64,000 nt of DNA from Paraburkholderia domus (lineage in GTDB: Bacteria > Pseudomonadota > Gammaproteobacteria > Burkholderiales > Burkholderiaceae): the NCBI RefSeq assembly GCF_905220705.1, contig NZ_CAJNAT010000017.1, positions 1-64,000 on the forward strand. The letters are read 5' to 3'. Both the position numbers and the translations under genes were made by a program. The notes under the pieces were generated by a model. The model worked only from the letters and a program-made list of their open reading frames with translations. It searched no databases and was not told where the DNA came from. Below are positions 1 through 7,458 of this stretch, piece after piece (position 1 is the stretch's first letter; each line of letters begins with the position of its first letter).

Positions 1-30
1 GGAGCACTCCGCGGTTTCCTCCCTTGGGGC

Positions 31-100
31 TTGTAGGACGCCTGCCCGCTGGCGTCCGGGCGAGTTGACGTGCCGACGGATCAGGGCAGGCATCCTACAA
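31..100. repeat. long imperfect inverted repeat (17-bp arms)
   Basis: Arms at 31-47 (TTGTAGGACGCCTGCCC) and 84-100 are complementary except for one position that can form a G-T pair. They enclose a 36-nt centre that is itself GC-rich. No T-run follows, so a classical terminator is not evident. It could be a REP-like palindrome, a small non-autonomous element, or the end of a gene lying to the left of the window. Confidence 0.6.
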
Positions 101-408
101 CCCTAAACACTAACTGCCGGTCGGGCGCCGTCCTTGAATGACTGCTCAAACGCCGAAAGCAGGCGTTCACCGCGGCCGAGGATAAGCGGGAGCGCAGCCT
201 CTATCGTCCAATCTCAGCCGGGCGCAACTGCTTCGCGACCGCCACTCAATCTGCTGACAGGCGTCGTCCACGGAAACCTGATGAATTAGTACATCCGCTT
301 GTCTTTCTAAGGGTGTACTCCGCGAAATCCTGTCACAATACCCGTGAGCATCGAGCGGAACCACCAGCCACTAGCGCTTTCCGAAACGCGGAGACAGCTA
401 ATACGACG

Positions 409-1389
409 ATGAAGATTAACTGGACTCTCGCCGTTGCTACTGCGGCGCTTTGCACGGCGGCGGCCCGCGCGTCGGCCCAGGAGTTCGGTCTTTACACCGG
501 ACCGTTGGAAGGTGAGCATAGCCATTCCTACGCTTGGGCGATCGACTACACGGAGGGATTCGGCCGTTACTTCGCCAGCAGCATCACCTGGATCAACGAA
601 GGACATATTCCCGGTCATCACCGCGACGGCCCCGTCGTCCAGCTTTGGGGCAGGCTTCCACTGATGGAGCGGCGTTTCGTAGTGGCGCTGGGCGTCGGCC
701 CGTATCGTTACTTCGACACCGAGGCCGCCGAAGAAGGCGCGGGCTATTCGAATACGCACGGCTGGGGCGTCGTCTACAGCGCACGCGCCAGCTGGTATTC
801 ATCGCACCGGTGGACGGCCAATCTCCAACTCAATCACATACAGGTGGCCAACGGCGCATCGACCACCGCGATCATGCTCGGCGTCGGCTATCAACTGGAC
901 GCACCCGACACGCCAGGCCCGCGCGACTTCGCGCTGCCGCGTTCGAACAAAGTCACGAACAATGAAATCGCTCTGATGGCCGGCGCGACGATTCTGAACA
1001 GCCTCGATTCGCAGACATCGGCGGCGCAGGCGATCGAATACCGACGCGGCCTGACGAATTACCTCGACGCGACGCTCGGCTATCTGCACGAAGGCAACGG
1101 TTTGTCAGCGCGACGCGACGGCGCGACTGCCCAACTCTGGCTCACGCGCGCTTTCTTCAACGACCACCTTTCGCTCGGTATCGGTGTGGGTGCGTACGCA
1201 GCAATCCACCACGGCGATTCGGACGACAACAGGGACACGGGCGATGGGATTCTGTCCGGACTCGTGTCGATGTCGGCTTCGTATCGCATCACGCAGCGCT
1301 GGTCGGCACGACTGACCTGGAATCGCGTGATGACGCGCTACAGCCGCGATACGGATGTGATCCTGGCTGGTATCGGCTACCGGTTTTAG
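409..1389 (+). CDS. outer-membrane beta-barrel protein with two similar halves
   Basis: 326 aa. The ATG at 409 is preferred because it puts a signal peptide (MKINW, hydrophobic Ala-rich stretch, ASA-QE cleavage) at the N-terminus; the longer GTG-started frame from 313 adds an unconvincing leader. The mature part alternates aromatic and polar residues and ends in an aromatic residue (GIGYRF), as outer-membrane barrels do. Residues of about 25-170 and 185-326 look like an internal duplication: both contain an R(Y/F)..(T/S)LGYL or ITWINEGH-type strand, an RDG.(V/T).QLW(G/L) turn, an LGIGVG/LGVGPY strand and a final G(V/I)GY(Q/R). It resembles lipid A deacylase-like or acyloxyacyl hydrolase-like barrels, but no catalytic assignment can be made. 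Function unknown; not clearly in an operon. Confidence 0.75.
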   Translation: MKINWTLAVATAALCTAAARASAQEFGLYTGPLEGEHSHSYAWAIDYTEGFGRYFASSITWINEGHIPGHHRDGPVVQLWGRLPLMERRFVVALGVGPYRYFDTEAAEEGAGYSNTHGWGVVYSARASWYSSHRWTANLQLNHIQVANGASTTAIMLGVGYQLDAPDTPGPRDFALPRSNKVTNNEIALMAGATILNSLDSQTSAAQAIEYRRGLTNYLDATLGYLHEGNGLSARRDGATAQLWLTRAFFNDHLSLGIGVGAYAAIHHGDSDDNRDTGDGILSGLVSMSASYRITQRWSARLTWNRVMTRYSRDTDVILAGIGYRF

Positions 1390-1572
1390 CGGGCAACTGT
1401 CCGTAGTCTGCGTGCCACCAACGGGTCGGGCAGAGTCGATCACCAGCCACGCAGATCGGCCAACAACAGGCGTCCAGGAAATGCGCAGATTCGTATGTGA
1501 ATCAATTTTCAGCGAAGGCTGGTGTAGAGTTAATTGCCTGCTGACAATCTCCTGACGCCACGAGAACGGCAT

Positions 1573-2061
1573 ATGCGATATCAGATTGGTGATGCCCCTA
1601 AGCTAACGGATCTGCTTCTGTCGGATTTTACGGCAGTCCCACAGCCTGCCATAGAGAAGGGTTTAGAACGTTACCTGTGGCGGCACGCGCATTTCGCTTA
1701 CGCGGAACAGCTTGCGTATGTATTCGACGAGGTGCGTTCGGGGCAGGCCGGCCACTTTGTTTACCATAAAAAGAGCGGCCTCATTTTTGCGCGTGCGGAG
1801 TTTGGCTTCCATCAGCTACTGCTCGCTCATCTGGCTGCGCTGCACAAAACAGATTTTTGCCGCGAACACGTGATATGGAACCTACATCAGTTTCCGTATG
1901 CAGATCCAATGAGACAGCTGGCTGATGACTTTGTGCGCGAAGGGTACGGTTTGTTTCTGTCGTCCGTTTCGAACGGAAAGTACGTCACGGTCGGGCGTGC
2001 CTTCGCGTGGGAACCGCTCGAACTAGCCGCCTTTGGCAAATTCGAACGAGACGTCATTTGA
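1573..2061 (+). CDS. hypothetical protein, 162 aa
   Basis: I do not recognise the family. The ATG at 1573 is chosen over an in-frame TTG at 1534. The protein is soluble, rich in aromatic residues and histidine (HAHFAYAEQLAYVFDE, FGFHQLLLAHLAALH), with no signal peptide or membrane segment. Codon use resembles that of neighbouring genes, and the reading frame is well coded over its full length. It is separated by about 180 bp from the upstream barrel gene, so co-transcription is uncertain. No conserved active-site pattern is visible. Confidence 0.55.
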   Translation: MRYQIGDAPKLTDLLLSDFTAVPQPAIEKGLERYLWRHAHFAYAEQLAYVFDEVRSGQAGHFVYHKKSGLIFARAEFGFHQLLLAHLAALHKTDFCREHVIWNLHQFPYADPMRQLADDFVREGYGLFLSSVSNGKYVTVGRAFAWEPLELAAFGKFERDVI

Positions 2062-2321
2062 TTTCGCCGCCGTCACATCAAGACCCGAGCATGTTGAACG
2101 TCCGCTGAAGGTGCGTAGTCAGTCCTTCTCAGGCGGACGCGGAAGGGCCCCTTCGGGTCGTCGAGCGACATTCGAGCCACGTATCTGGCAGACGCCTAGC
2201 GTGCGCAAATTCCCTTCTCCTTAGGGTGGCCCGTTACACGCTGATCCGCTCGACCTCGTCCGGGCAGCAGTCTCTCCCCTCAGACCACTTTGCGAGTAGG
2301 GGCCCGGCCCCCCCTGCGCGG

Positions 2322-2510
2322 TCAACCGTTCGACTGACGTACGCGACACGCTTCGGTCGTGCGGTGTTCGCAGTTGCCCTCACGCGAGCACCCATAGGCG
2401 TGCTCCGTCAACATAGCCGGACTGCCCATGCCCGACAGGTCGAAGTTCTGCCGTCCGAACGTTACCCGGACGGCTACGACCGGGCAGTGGCAAAAACAGC
2501 GTTGGGTCAT
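2322..2510 (-). CDS. small cysteine-rich hypothetical protein, 62 aa
   Basis: The frame starts MTQRCFCHCPVV and holds a CxC pair plus four more cysteines, including YGCSREGNCEHRTTEAC. A GGAG sequence lies six bases before the ATG, which supports translation. The cysteine spacing could bind zinc or form disulfides. It lies antisense to unrelated short frames in a stretch otherwise without a gene. No family is assigned with certainty. Confidence 0.45.
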   Translation of the reverse strand: MTQRCFCHCPVVAVRVTFGRQNFDLSGMGSPAMLTEHAYGCSREGNCEHRTTEACRVRQSNG

Positions 2511-2693
2511 ACGTGACTCCGTTTGAGTCGAAAACCCTCTCAGGGTGCCGTCAAGACTCGCGGCCAAGGAAAATTTCTTATAGCGTCAAACGTGGCAACT
2601 CACCTCGCCTTGACAGCCCCCGCCCTCGTCCTATCGTTCTTGGGTGGGCCGCGCGACCGGCGGCCGAACGAGGCCAGCAACGAGGTCACCGAG

Positions 2694-3254
2694 ATGGAAA
2701 TCAAGCTATTCAAGGATCTGATCGACGCGGTCGGTGCAGGGGGCGACGCCGTCGGAAAAATCGCTGATGGCATCAAACACGCGGTTGTCACCGGCGTCGG
2801 TGGCTACGACGCCGTCAAGGCGCGCCGCGCTGTAGCCAGACTTGTTGACTTTAGCGCCCGAGTTTCCTTATTACATGTCGCGTGCAACGACACGGCCTAC
2901 TCATTACGTGAGTACAGTCGCCATCGACGGACAAGGTATGCGCAGGATCCCGCCGGAGCGTGGACGGTCGTCCTACAGGAGATCGATCTCGTGCTGGGCC
3001 ACGCCTCAGAGTTGGCCGACGACATGGGCAAGGAACGAAGCGACTTTGTGCTCGAACCGGCATATGCGAAGCTTCAGGATGCACTAGCAGCACGGCAGCG
3101 GCTTTTGGGTGAACTCTGCCGCATGCCTCCGCCTGCTTCCCCCGAAGAACTGCGCCTCGTTAATGAGCTGGGCGACCGCTACGATGCGCTTATCCGTCAG
3201 CTTATGCGCGCAGGTCGCGAACTGAGCGCCTACATCAAGTGCCTGAAGCAGTGA
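2694..3254 (+). CDS. hypothetical alpha-helical protein, 186 aa
   Basis: The ATG at 2694 (MEIKLFKDLIDAV) follows a GAGG eight bases upstream and is preferred over a longer frame from 2523 whose first 57 residues look non-coding. After a short amphipathic helix and a glycine-rich patch (VGAGGDAVGKIADG), the protein is almost entirely predicted helix, with a coiled-coil-like ALAARQRLLGELCRM segment near residue 130. No signal peptide. I do not recognise the family; similar helical proteins are often found near mobile regions. Its neighbours give no clear functional hint. Confidence 0.55.
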   Translation: MEIKLFKDLIDAVGAGGDAVGKIADGIKHAVVTGVGGYDAVKARRAVARLVDFSARVSLLHVACNDTAYSLREYSRHRRTRYAQDPAGAWTVVLQEIDLVLGHASELADDMGKERSDFVLEPAYAKLQDALAARQRLLGELCRMPPPASPEELRLVNELGDRYDALIRQLMRAGRELSAYIKCLKQ

Positions 3255-3447
3255 GTACCACCCAGTCGATATTGCATGTTTGCAAACTGTCGCAATGCCG
3301 CTAACTATTGGTAGCGCCATTGAGTTTGCCCGGTTGACATAGAACCTGTTCTCAAACGACAGCCCTATTCCCCTTGTAATTCCCCGGTGTTGTCATACGA
3401 TTAATGTGCCCTGAATTGGGGGGATACGAGCACAACGAGAGGCGACC

Positions 3448-3588
3448 ATGGCAACAGGCAAGAAACCCGCATCCGACGCGGGCGAGATCCTGCGCGGTCC
3501 GAAATCCACCAGGAGGGAGAAAGAGGTCGCTGCGTCGGACCTCTCACAGCGCAAGGGCGCAACCTCGAGCAAGCCGAAGAAAAAGTGA
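3448..3588 (+). CDS. very small lysine-rich hypothetical protein, 46 aa
   Basis: The frame begins MATGKKPASDAG, continues EILRGPKSTRREKEVAAS and ends in SKPKKK. An AGAGG precedes the ATG. Small basic proteins of the form KKPAS..AG..LR.PKS are, to my recollection, common in Burkholderia genomes as short conserved hypotheticals. It is highly charged and probably disordered. It is the first of a run of three tiny same-strand genes in front of the integrase. Confidence 0.6.
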   Translation: MATGKKPASDAGEILRGPKSTRREKEVAASDLSQRKGATSSKPKKK

Positions 3589-3650
3589 CTTCCCGGGCGC
3601 GGGCGGGTGGGTTCTTCGGAACCGGTCCACCGCGCTTTATTCGGTGCGGT

Positions 3651-3680
3651 TACTATTGATAAAATATGTTATCAATAGTA
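3651..3680. promoter_or_regulatory. perfect 12-bp palindrome, candidate operator
   Basis: TACTATTGATAA at 3651-3662 and its exact complement at 3669-3680 flank a 6-nt centre. The site is AT-rich in a GC-rich background and lies 41 bp before the small membrane-protein gene at 3722, where a promoter would be expected. A repressor-binding site is the simplest reading; an element end or recombination site is an alternative. Confidence 0.5.
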
Positions 3681-3721
3681 TTGTCGGTCCTTTCCAAGTG
3701 GACGCAGGGTCCGGGGGCAGC

Positions 3722-3949
3722 ATGTTTGAACGTGTCCGGCGATGGTATGAGGGGGACGGCAAGACCGAGGTGTATGAAAACGATCCGGAGAGTTCCATCG
3801 TATTCATGCCCCATTTTTACACCGAATACCACTGGACGGCCCGCATCGCGCGTCGGCTTGTGGGGTTCTACCGGCGCAACTGGCAGTTCGTCTGGACGAC
3901 CGGCATTGCGCTGGGCGGTCTGTACCTAGCGTGGCGCGCGATCAAGTGA
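3722..3949 (+). CDS. small membrane protein, 75 aa
   Basis: MFERVRRWYEGDGKTE is followed by a conserved-looking DPESSIVFMPHFYTEYHWTA segment and one C-terminal transmembrane helix (FVWTTGIALGGLYLAW, about residues 54-71) ending in RAIK. The layout, an N-terminal soluble stretch then a single helix, fits a tail-anchored inner-membrane protein. Proteins of this pattern recur in Burkholderia as conserved hypotheticals. It follows the palindrome at 3651-3680 and overlaps no other real gene; the next gene starts about 26 bp after its stop. Function unknown. Confidence 0.65.
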   Translation: MFERVRRWYEGDGKTEVYENDPESSIVFMPHFYTEYHWTARIARRLVGFYRRNWQFVWTTGIALGGLYLAWRAIK

Positions 3950-3975
3950 GTCTGTCGACAGGGCGAGAAAACAAA

Positions 3976-4167
3976 GTGGACTACCGCGTAAGTTATGAGC
4001 ACAGTCTGGCGAGCGCGCCGGACGACTTCATCGTCCAGGTGCCAGCCCAGACGGTCAGCGATGTGCCGGCCAATATCCCGCGCGCGCTGTTGCCCGAATA
4101 CATCGCCGGACTGATCTGCGAGCGCTCACCCAGGATCGGCCGGATCCGCAACCTGCGCATCCTGTAA
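3976..4167 (+). CDS. hypothetical protein, 63 aa
   Basis: A GTG at 3976 is favoured; a GTG at 3931 would overlap the upstream gene by 19 bp. The protein (VDYRVSYEHSLASAPDD..., ending RIGRIRNLRIL) has no recognisable domain. It ends 26 bp before the integrase, so the three small genes and the integrase may be co-transcribed. A role as a directionality or accessory factor is possible from position alone, but nothing in the sequence demonstrates it. Confidence 0.45.
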   Translation: MDYRVSYEHSLASAPDDFIVQVPAQTVSDVPANIPRALLPEYIAGLICERSPRIGRIRNLRIL

Positions 4168-4193
4168 GTCAGGACTACCAAGGAAGGTCTCTC

Positions 4194-5159
4194 ATGCCGT
4201 CACGCCCCGATACCGGTCGTGCGATCGCCGAACGGCTGGACCGGCCGCTGACGGCTGCGGAATTTCACCAGCTTGCCGCGGTGCCGGCCGAAGCCGAATG
4301 GTTTGCCAATCTCGATAATCCGCGCACGCGACGGGCGTACCAGACTGACCTGCAGGACTTCATGGGCTTCGCCGGGATCCGGCAGGCGGACGAATTCCGC
4401 ATCGTCACGCGCGCGCATGTGCTCGCCTGGCGAAAAGTGCTCGAGGAGCGTGCATTGTCCGGCGCAACGATCCGGCGCAAGCTCGCCGCGCTGTCGTCGC
4501 TGTTCGAATACCTGTGTGAAAAGAACGCCGTCGACTTCAATCCCGTGAGAGGGGCAAAGCGTCCCAGGGTCGACAGCTATGAAGGCAAGACGCCGGCACT
4601 TGGCGATCATCAGGCGCGTGCGCTGCTGGATGCGCCAGATCCAACAACACTCAAAGGCAAACGCGACCGCGCGTTGCTGTCGGTGCTGCTGTATCACGGC
4701 CTGCGCCGGGAAGAGTTATGCAAGCTCACGGTTCGAGATATCCACGCCCGGCGCGGCGTACTCCATCTACGTATCCACGGCAAAGGCAACAAATTGCGCT
4801 ATCTGCCGTTGCATGCAGGCAGCGCCGGGCGCATCCACGCTTACCTTGAGGCCGTAGAACATGGCCACTCACCCGACGCTCCCCTCTTCCAGCCGGCGCG
4901 CAGAAAGACGCACGCAGGCCTGACGGCCGATGGCGTCTACAAGATCGTGCTCGCGTACGCGGCAGCCGTGCACATCAACGTGCAGGGTTTCGGTGTGCAC
5001 AGTCTGCGGGCCACGGCCGCGACCAATGCACTGGAGCACGAAGCGGATATCGCCAGGGTCCAGGAATGGCTCGGTCACGCCAACATCGCCACGACACGGA
5101 TTTATGACCGGCGCAGGAATCGCCCGGAAGACTCCCCAACATTTCGGGTTTCGTACTAA
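4194..5159 (+). CDS. tyrosine recombinase / phage-type integrase
   Basis: 321 aa, the usual size for XerC/XerD-like integrases. Residues of about 20-110 form the SAM-like core-binding domain (LDNPRTRRAYQTDL.DF). The catalytic domain carries the full set of residues: Arg in YHGLRREEL, Lys in HGKGNKLRY, HxxR in VHSLRATAATN, His in WLGHAN, and the nucleophilic Tyr in TRIYDRR near the C-terminus. It is therefore probably active. AAGGA lies upstream of the ATG. It probably mobilises or once mobilised the small-gene cluster before it, or belongs to an island whose limits are not visible here. No att core was found in the 317 bp after the gene. Confidence 0.9.
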   Translation: MPSRPDTGRAIAERLDRPLTAAEFHQLAAVPAEAEWFANLDNPRTRRAYQTDLQDFMGFAGIRQADEFRIVTRAHVLAWRKVLEERALSGATIRRKLAALSSLFEYLCEKNAVDFNPVRGAKRPRVDSYEGKTPALGDHQARALLDAPDPTTLKGKRDRALLSVLLYHGLRREELCKLTVRDIHARRGVLHLRIHGKGNKLRYLPLHAGSAGRIHAYLEAVEHGHSPDAPLFQPARRKTHAGLTADGVYKIVLAYAAAVHINVQGFGVHSLRATAATNALEHEADIARVQEWLGHANIATTRIYDRRRNRPEDSPTFRVSY

Positions 5160-5476
5160 AAGAGCGCGATCCTCCATCGGCCATATGTAGCGGGCACTCG
5201 CTGGTTCGCTGATTGAGTCGCTGGTGTGGCCGGTCTACCCCTAGGACCGGGCGTCAGGACTTTTCCATCCCTCTTCCATTTCAGGCGGCGTCCCGCTCCC
5301 GATCTCCAACATCCCAGCGCGCGCGAGATCCGCGAGCCCGCGTGGAACGCGCACTGAGAATGCGCAAAAGCTGGCGTTCCAAGGCAATCCAGGGCGCTGC
5401 GCAACTTCGTACACTGCAAAGCCGCCAGTTGAGTTTCCTGTTCCCTTTACGGCAGGGGCAATGCGTACGAGGTCGT
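5160..5476. other. non-coding stretch between integrase and IS element
   Basis: 317 bp. Only shadow frames are present. I see no tRNA, terminator or obvious attachment-site repeat. Confidence 0.5.
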
Positions 5477-5540
5477 TGGGCCGGCCCCGGCGAAAACCGG
5501 ACACGAGGTAACGCTTAAACTTTGAGGTAGTCTTACGCCT

Positions 5541-5936
5541 ATGTTTAAGCCCAGCTCTAACGTGGAACCCATTGAAGTTTTGACCCAGCCCGAACAGCGC
5601 CGCCGGCGCTCTGTCGAGGAGAAGCTTGCGATAGTGCGCGAGACCTTCGAGCCCGGCGCAACCGTATCCGGAGTTGCCCGTCGTCATCAGGTGAATGCAA
5701 ACCAGGTGTTCGCCTGGCGCAAGCTCTATCAGGACGGAAGCCTGTCAGCAGTCAGTGCCGGCGAGCAGGTGGTACCGGCATCCGACCTGGCCGAAGCGAT
5801 GAAGCAGATTCGTGAACTCCAGCGACTGCTGGGCAAGAAGACGATGGAAGTGGAAATCCTCCGCGAAGCAGTGGAGTACGGCCGGACAAAAAAATTGATT
5901 GCGCGCTCACCATTGCTGCCGGGGGACGACCGATGA
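5541..5936 (+). CDS. IS3-family transposase OrfA
   Basis: 131 aa. An N-terminal helix-turn-helix (RRRRSVEEKLAIVRETF...GVARRHQVNANQVFAWRKLY) binds the element ends. It is followed by a leucine-zipper-like helix (MKQIRELQRLLGKKTMEVEIL) that mediates dimerisation in this family. The stop overlaps the start of OrfB (ATGA). Near its 3' end an A7 run (5888-5894) forms the canonical A-AAA-AAA slippery heptamer. A -1 shift there joins OrfA to the OrfB frame without meeting a stop, as expected for the OrfAB transposase of this group. Confidence 0.92.
   Translation: MFKPSSNVEPIEVLTQPEQRRRRSVEEKLAIVRETFEPGATVSGVARRHQVNANQVFAWRKLYQDGSLSAVSAGEQVVPASDLAEAMKQIRELQRLLGKKTMEVEILREAVEYGRTKKLIARSPLLPGDDR
5888..5894 (+). 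other. candidate programmed -1 frameshift site
   Basis: Seven consecutive A residues are read as ACA AAA AAA in the OrfA frame. Slippage by -1 enters the frame of OrfB, which is open from here through its ATG. IS3-family elements normally make their active fusion transposase this way. Confidence 0.75.
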
Positions 5937-6775
5937 AGACGGTCTGTGAAGTCCTAGGTGTGTCGCGCTCTAATCTCGCAGTGAAATCAAAGCGCGACGC
6001 TGAATGGGTCGACAAGCGCAAGACGACCGCCCGTGACGACATGCCGCTCGTTGCGGAGCTGCAGGGGCTGGTTGCTGATTTGCCTACTTACGGCTACCGG
6101 CGCGCCTGGGCCCTGCTACGGCGAAACCGGGACGCACAGGGGCAGCCTCGCGTTAATGCAAAACGGGTTTATCGGGTCATGCATACCCACGGCCTGCTGC
6201 TCGAGCGCCGCCCTCCACATCCCCAATCCACGCGCCGGCACGACGGCAGGGTCGCGGTGGACCGGAGCAATGCGCGCTGGTGCTCGGACGGCTTCGAATT
6301 CCGTTGTGATGACGGCTCACCGCTGCGCGTCATCTTTGCACTGGACTGCTGCGACCGGGAGGCCATGAGCTGGGTTGCGACCACTGGAGGCTATACCGGA
6401 GACATGGTGCGTGATGTCATGCTTCAGGCTGTAGAAAACCGTTTCGATAGTGCGCTGAAGGCCGACAACGAAATCGAATGGCTCAGCGACAACGGTTCCT
6501 GCTACATTGCCGAGGAGACGCTGACGTTCTCGAAAAAAGTGGGCCTGAAACCCATCACGACGCCGGTCCGAAGTCCGCAGAGCAACGGGATGGCCGAGAG
6601 CTTCGTCAAAACGATGAAGAGAGACTACGTCTCGTGGATGCCCAAGCCGGACGCGAGAACGGCGTTGCAGAACCTGGTCATCGCGTTTGACCACTACAAC
6701 GAGTCGCATCCGCACAGCGCCCTGAAATACCGCTCACCACGCGAGTTTCGCCAGCGAGCAAATTCACCAACCTAA
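5933..6775 (+). CDS. IS3-family transposase OrfB, DDE integrase core
   Basis: 280 aa. The N-terminal part has the YGYRRAWALLRR..VNAKRVYRVM motif of the family. The rve catalytic core shows the DDE triad: Asp in RWCSDGFEF, Asp in WLSDNGSCY, and Glu in SNGMAESFVKT. The C-terminus (YNESHPHSALKYRSPREF) is typical. It appears intact, so the copy could be active if the ends are competent. It is expected to act as the OrfAB fusion made by frameshifting. Confidence 0.92.
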   Translation: MKTVCEVLGVSRSNLAVKSKRDAEWVDKRKTTARDDMPLVAELQGLVADLPTYGYRRAWALLRRNRDAQGQPRVNAKRVYRVMHTHGLLLERRPPHPQSTRRHDGRVAVDRSNARWCSDGFEFRCDDGSPLRVIFALDCCDREAMSWVATTGGYTGDMVRDVMLQAVENRFDSALKADNEIEWLSDNGSCYIAEETLTFSKKVGLKPITTPVRSPQSNGMAESFVKTMKRDYVSWMPKPDARTALQNLVIAFDHYNESHPHSALKYRSPREFRQRANSPT

Positions 6776-6964
6776 GCGTGACCGCATGTCCGGTCATGCA
6801 GGGGCAAGTCCACCTGCCCGCCCCCTGCGACTCCGTTCCCACTCCTCCCTTTGAGAGTCTGCAACTCCCGCAAATTCTTCGTTGCTGGTGCACGCGGAGC
6901 GTGTCACCTTCATGGTCATCAAGGGATCGGAAGCGCGGCCATGACGGCCCCGATCTCCCGATGG

Positions 6965-7300
6965 TTATTTGCGAACACGCAACTTGTTTTTCACCGCCGT
7001 GACCCCGGACACAGTTGCCGCTGTTGTGCCAGCCGTCTGCACCTGATTGGCGTCGGGCACGGAGCCGTGGAGCGTGACGACACCCTTGTAGGCACGCACC
7101 TTAACTTTTGAACCATCAACGCCAGCGCCAGTAACAGCCGTAAGAACGTCGGCGGCAAGCTGTTTGTCTTTAGCCTGCCGAGCGACAATGTCCGAAGCCT
7201 GTTCGGGTGAAATCGGCTCACCTCCACCTTGTGCGTGAGCGCAAAACGTCGCCGCCAGAACCAGCACTCCCACGCATCCTTTAAACGCTCGAATACCCAT
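6965..7300 (-). CDS. periplasmic BON-domain protein
   Basis: 111 aa, with a strong ribosome-binding site (GGAGGATGAATA before the ATG). Residues 1-23 are a signal peptide (VGVLVLAATFCAHA-Q). Residues of about 37-110 form one BON domain, with the usual pattern D..VKV.AYKGVVTLHGSVPD..Q...A...A..V.GV..VKNKL. BON proteins are periplasmic or outer-membrane-associated and linked to envelope stress or phospholipid binding in other bacteria. The role here is not determined. It is transcribed alone, between the IS element and putA. Confidence 0.85.
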   Translation of the reverse strand: MGIRAFKGCVGVLVLAATFCAHAQGGGEPISPEQASDIVARQAKDKQLAADVLTAVTGAGVDGSKVKVRAYKGVVTLHGSVPDANQVQTAGTTAATVSGVTAVKNKLRVRK

Positions 7301-7458
7301 TATTCATCCTCCAGTTGGTTGATTTTCATTTTCTGCTGTCGCCGCTTTGAAACGCCCCCAAAAAATCAGAGCCGATCTTCACCTACTAACTGCGGGTTGC
7401 CGGCACATTTGCTCGACATCGGGAATCGCCGTGAATGCCGGTTCAACCGAAATCGCGC

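Larger units (their letters stand above)
5477..6812 (+). mobile_element. IS3-family insertion sequence, IS2 group, 1336 bp
   Basis: Two overlapping transposase frames lie between imperfect terminal inverted repeats of about 40 nt. The left end starts TGGGCCGGCCCC at 5477. The right end, read inward from 6812, starts TGGACTTGCCCC. Both continue with ACCGGACA and a shared ACGCTTA. The TGGA..TGCCCC..CCGGACAT pattern is that of IS2-type ends, and 1.33 kb is the group's usual size. The five bases flanking each side (GTCGT and CCTGC) differ, so no target duplication is visible; the copy is old or the flanks have recombined. Confidence 0.88.

Noticed and set aside
5227..5260. TGGCCGGTCTACCCCTAGG as the left end of the IS element
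   Set aside because: It resembles IS2-type ends, but would leave a 314-bp leader. The sequence at 5477 matches the right end far better and gives the usual element length.
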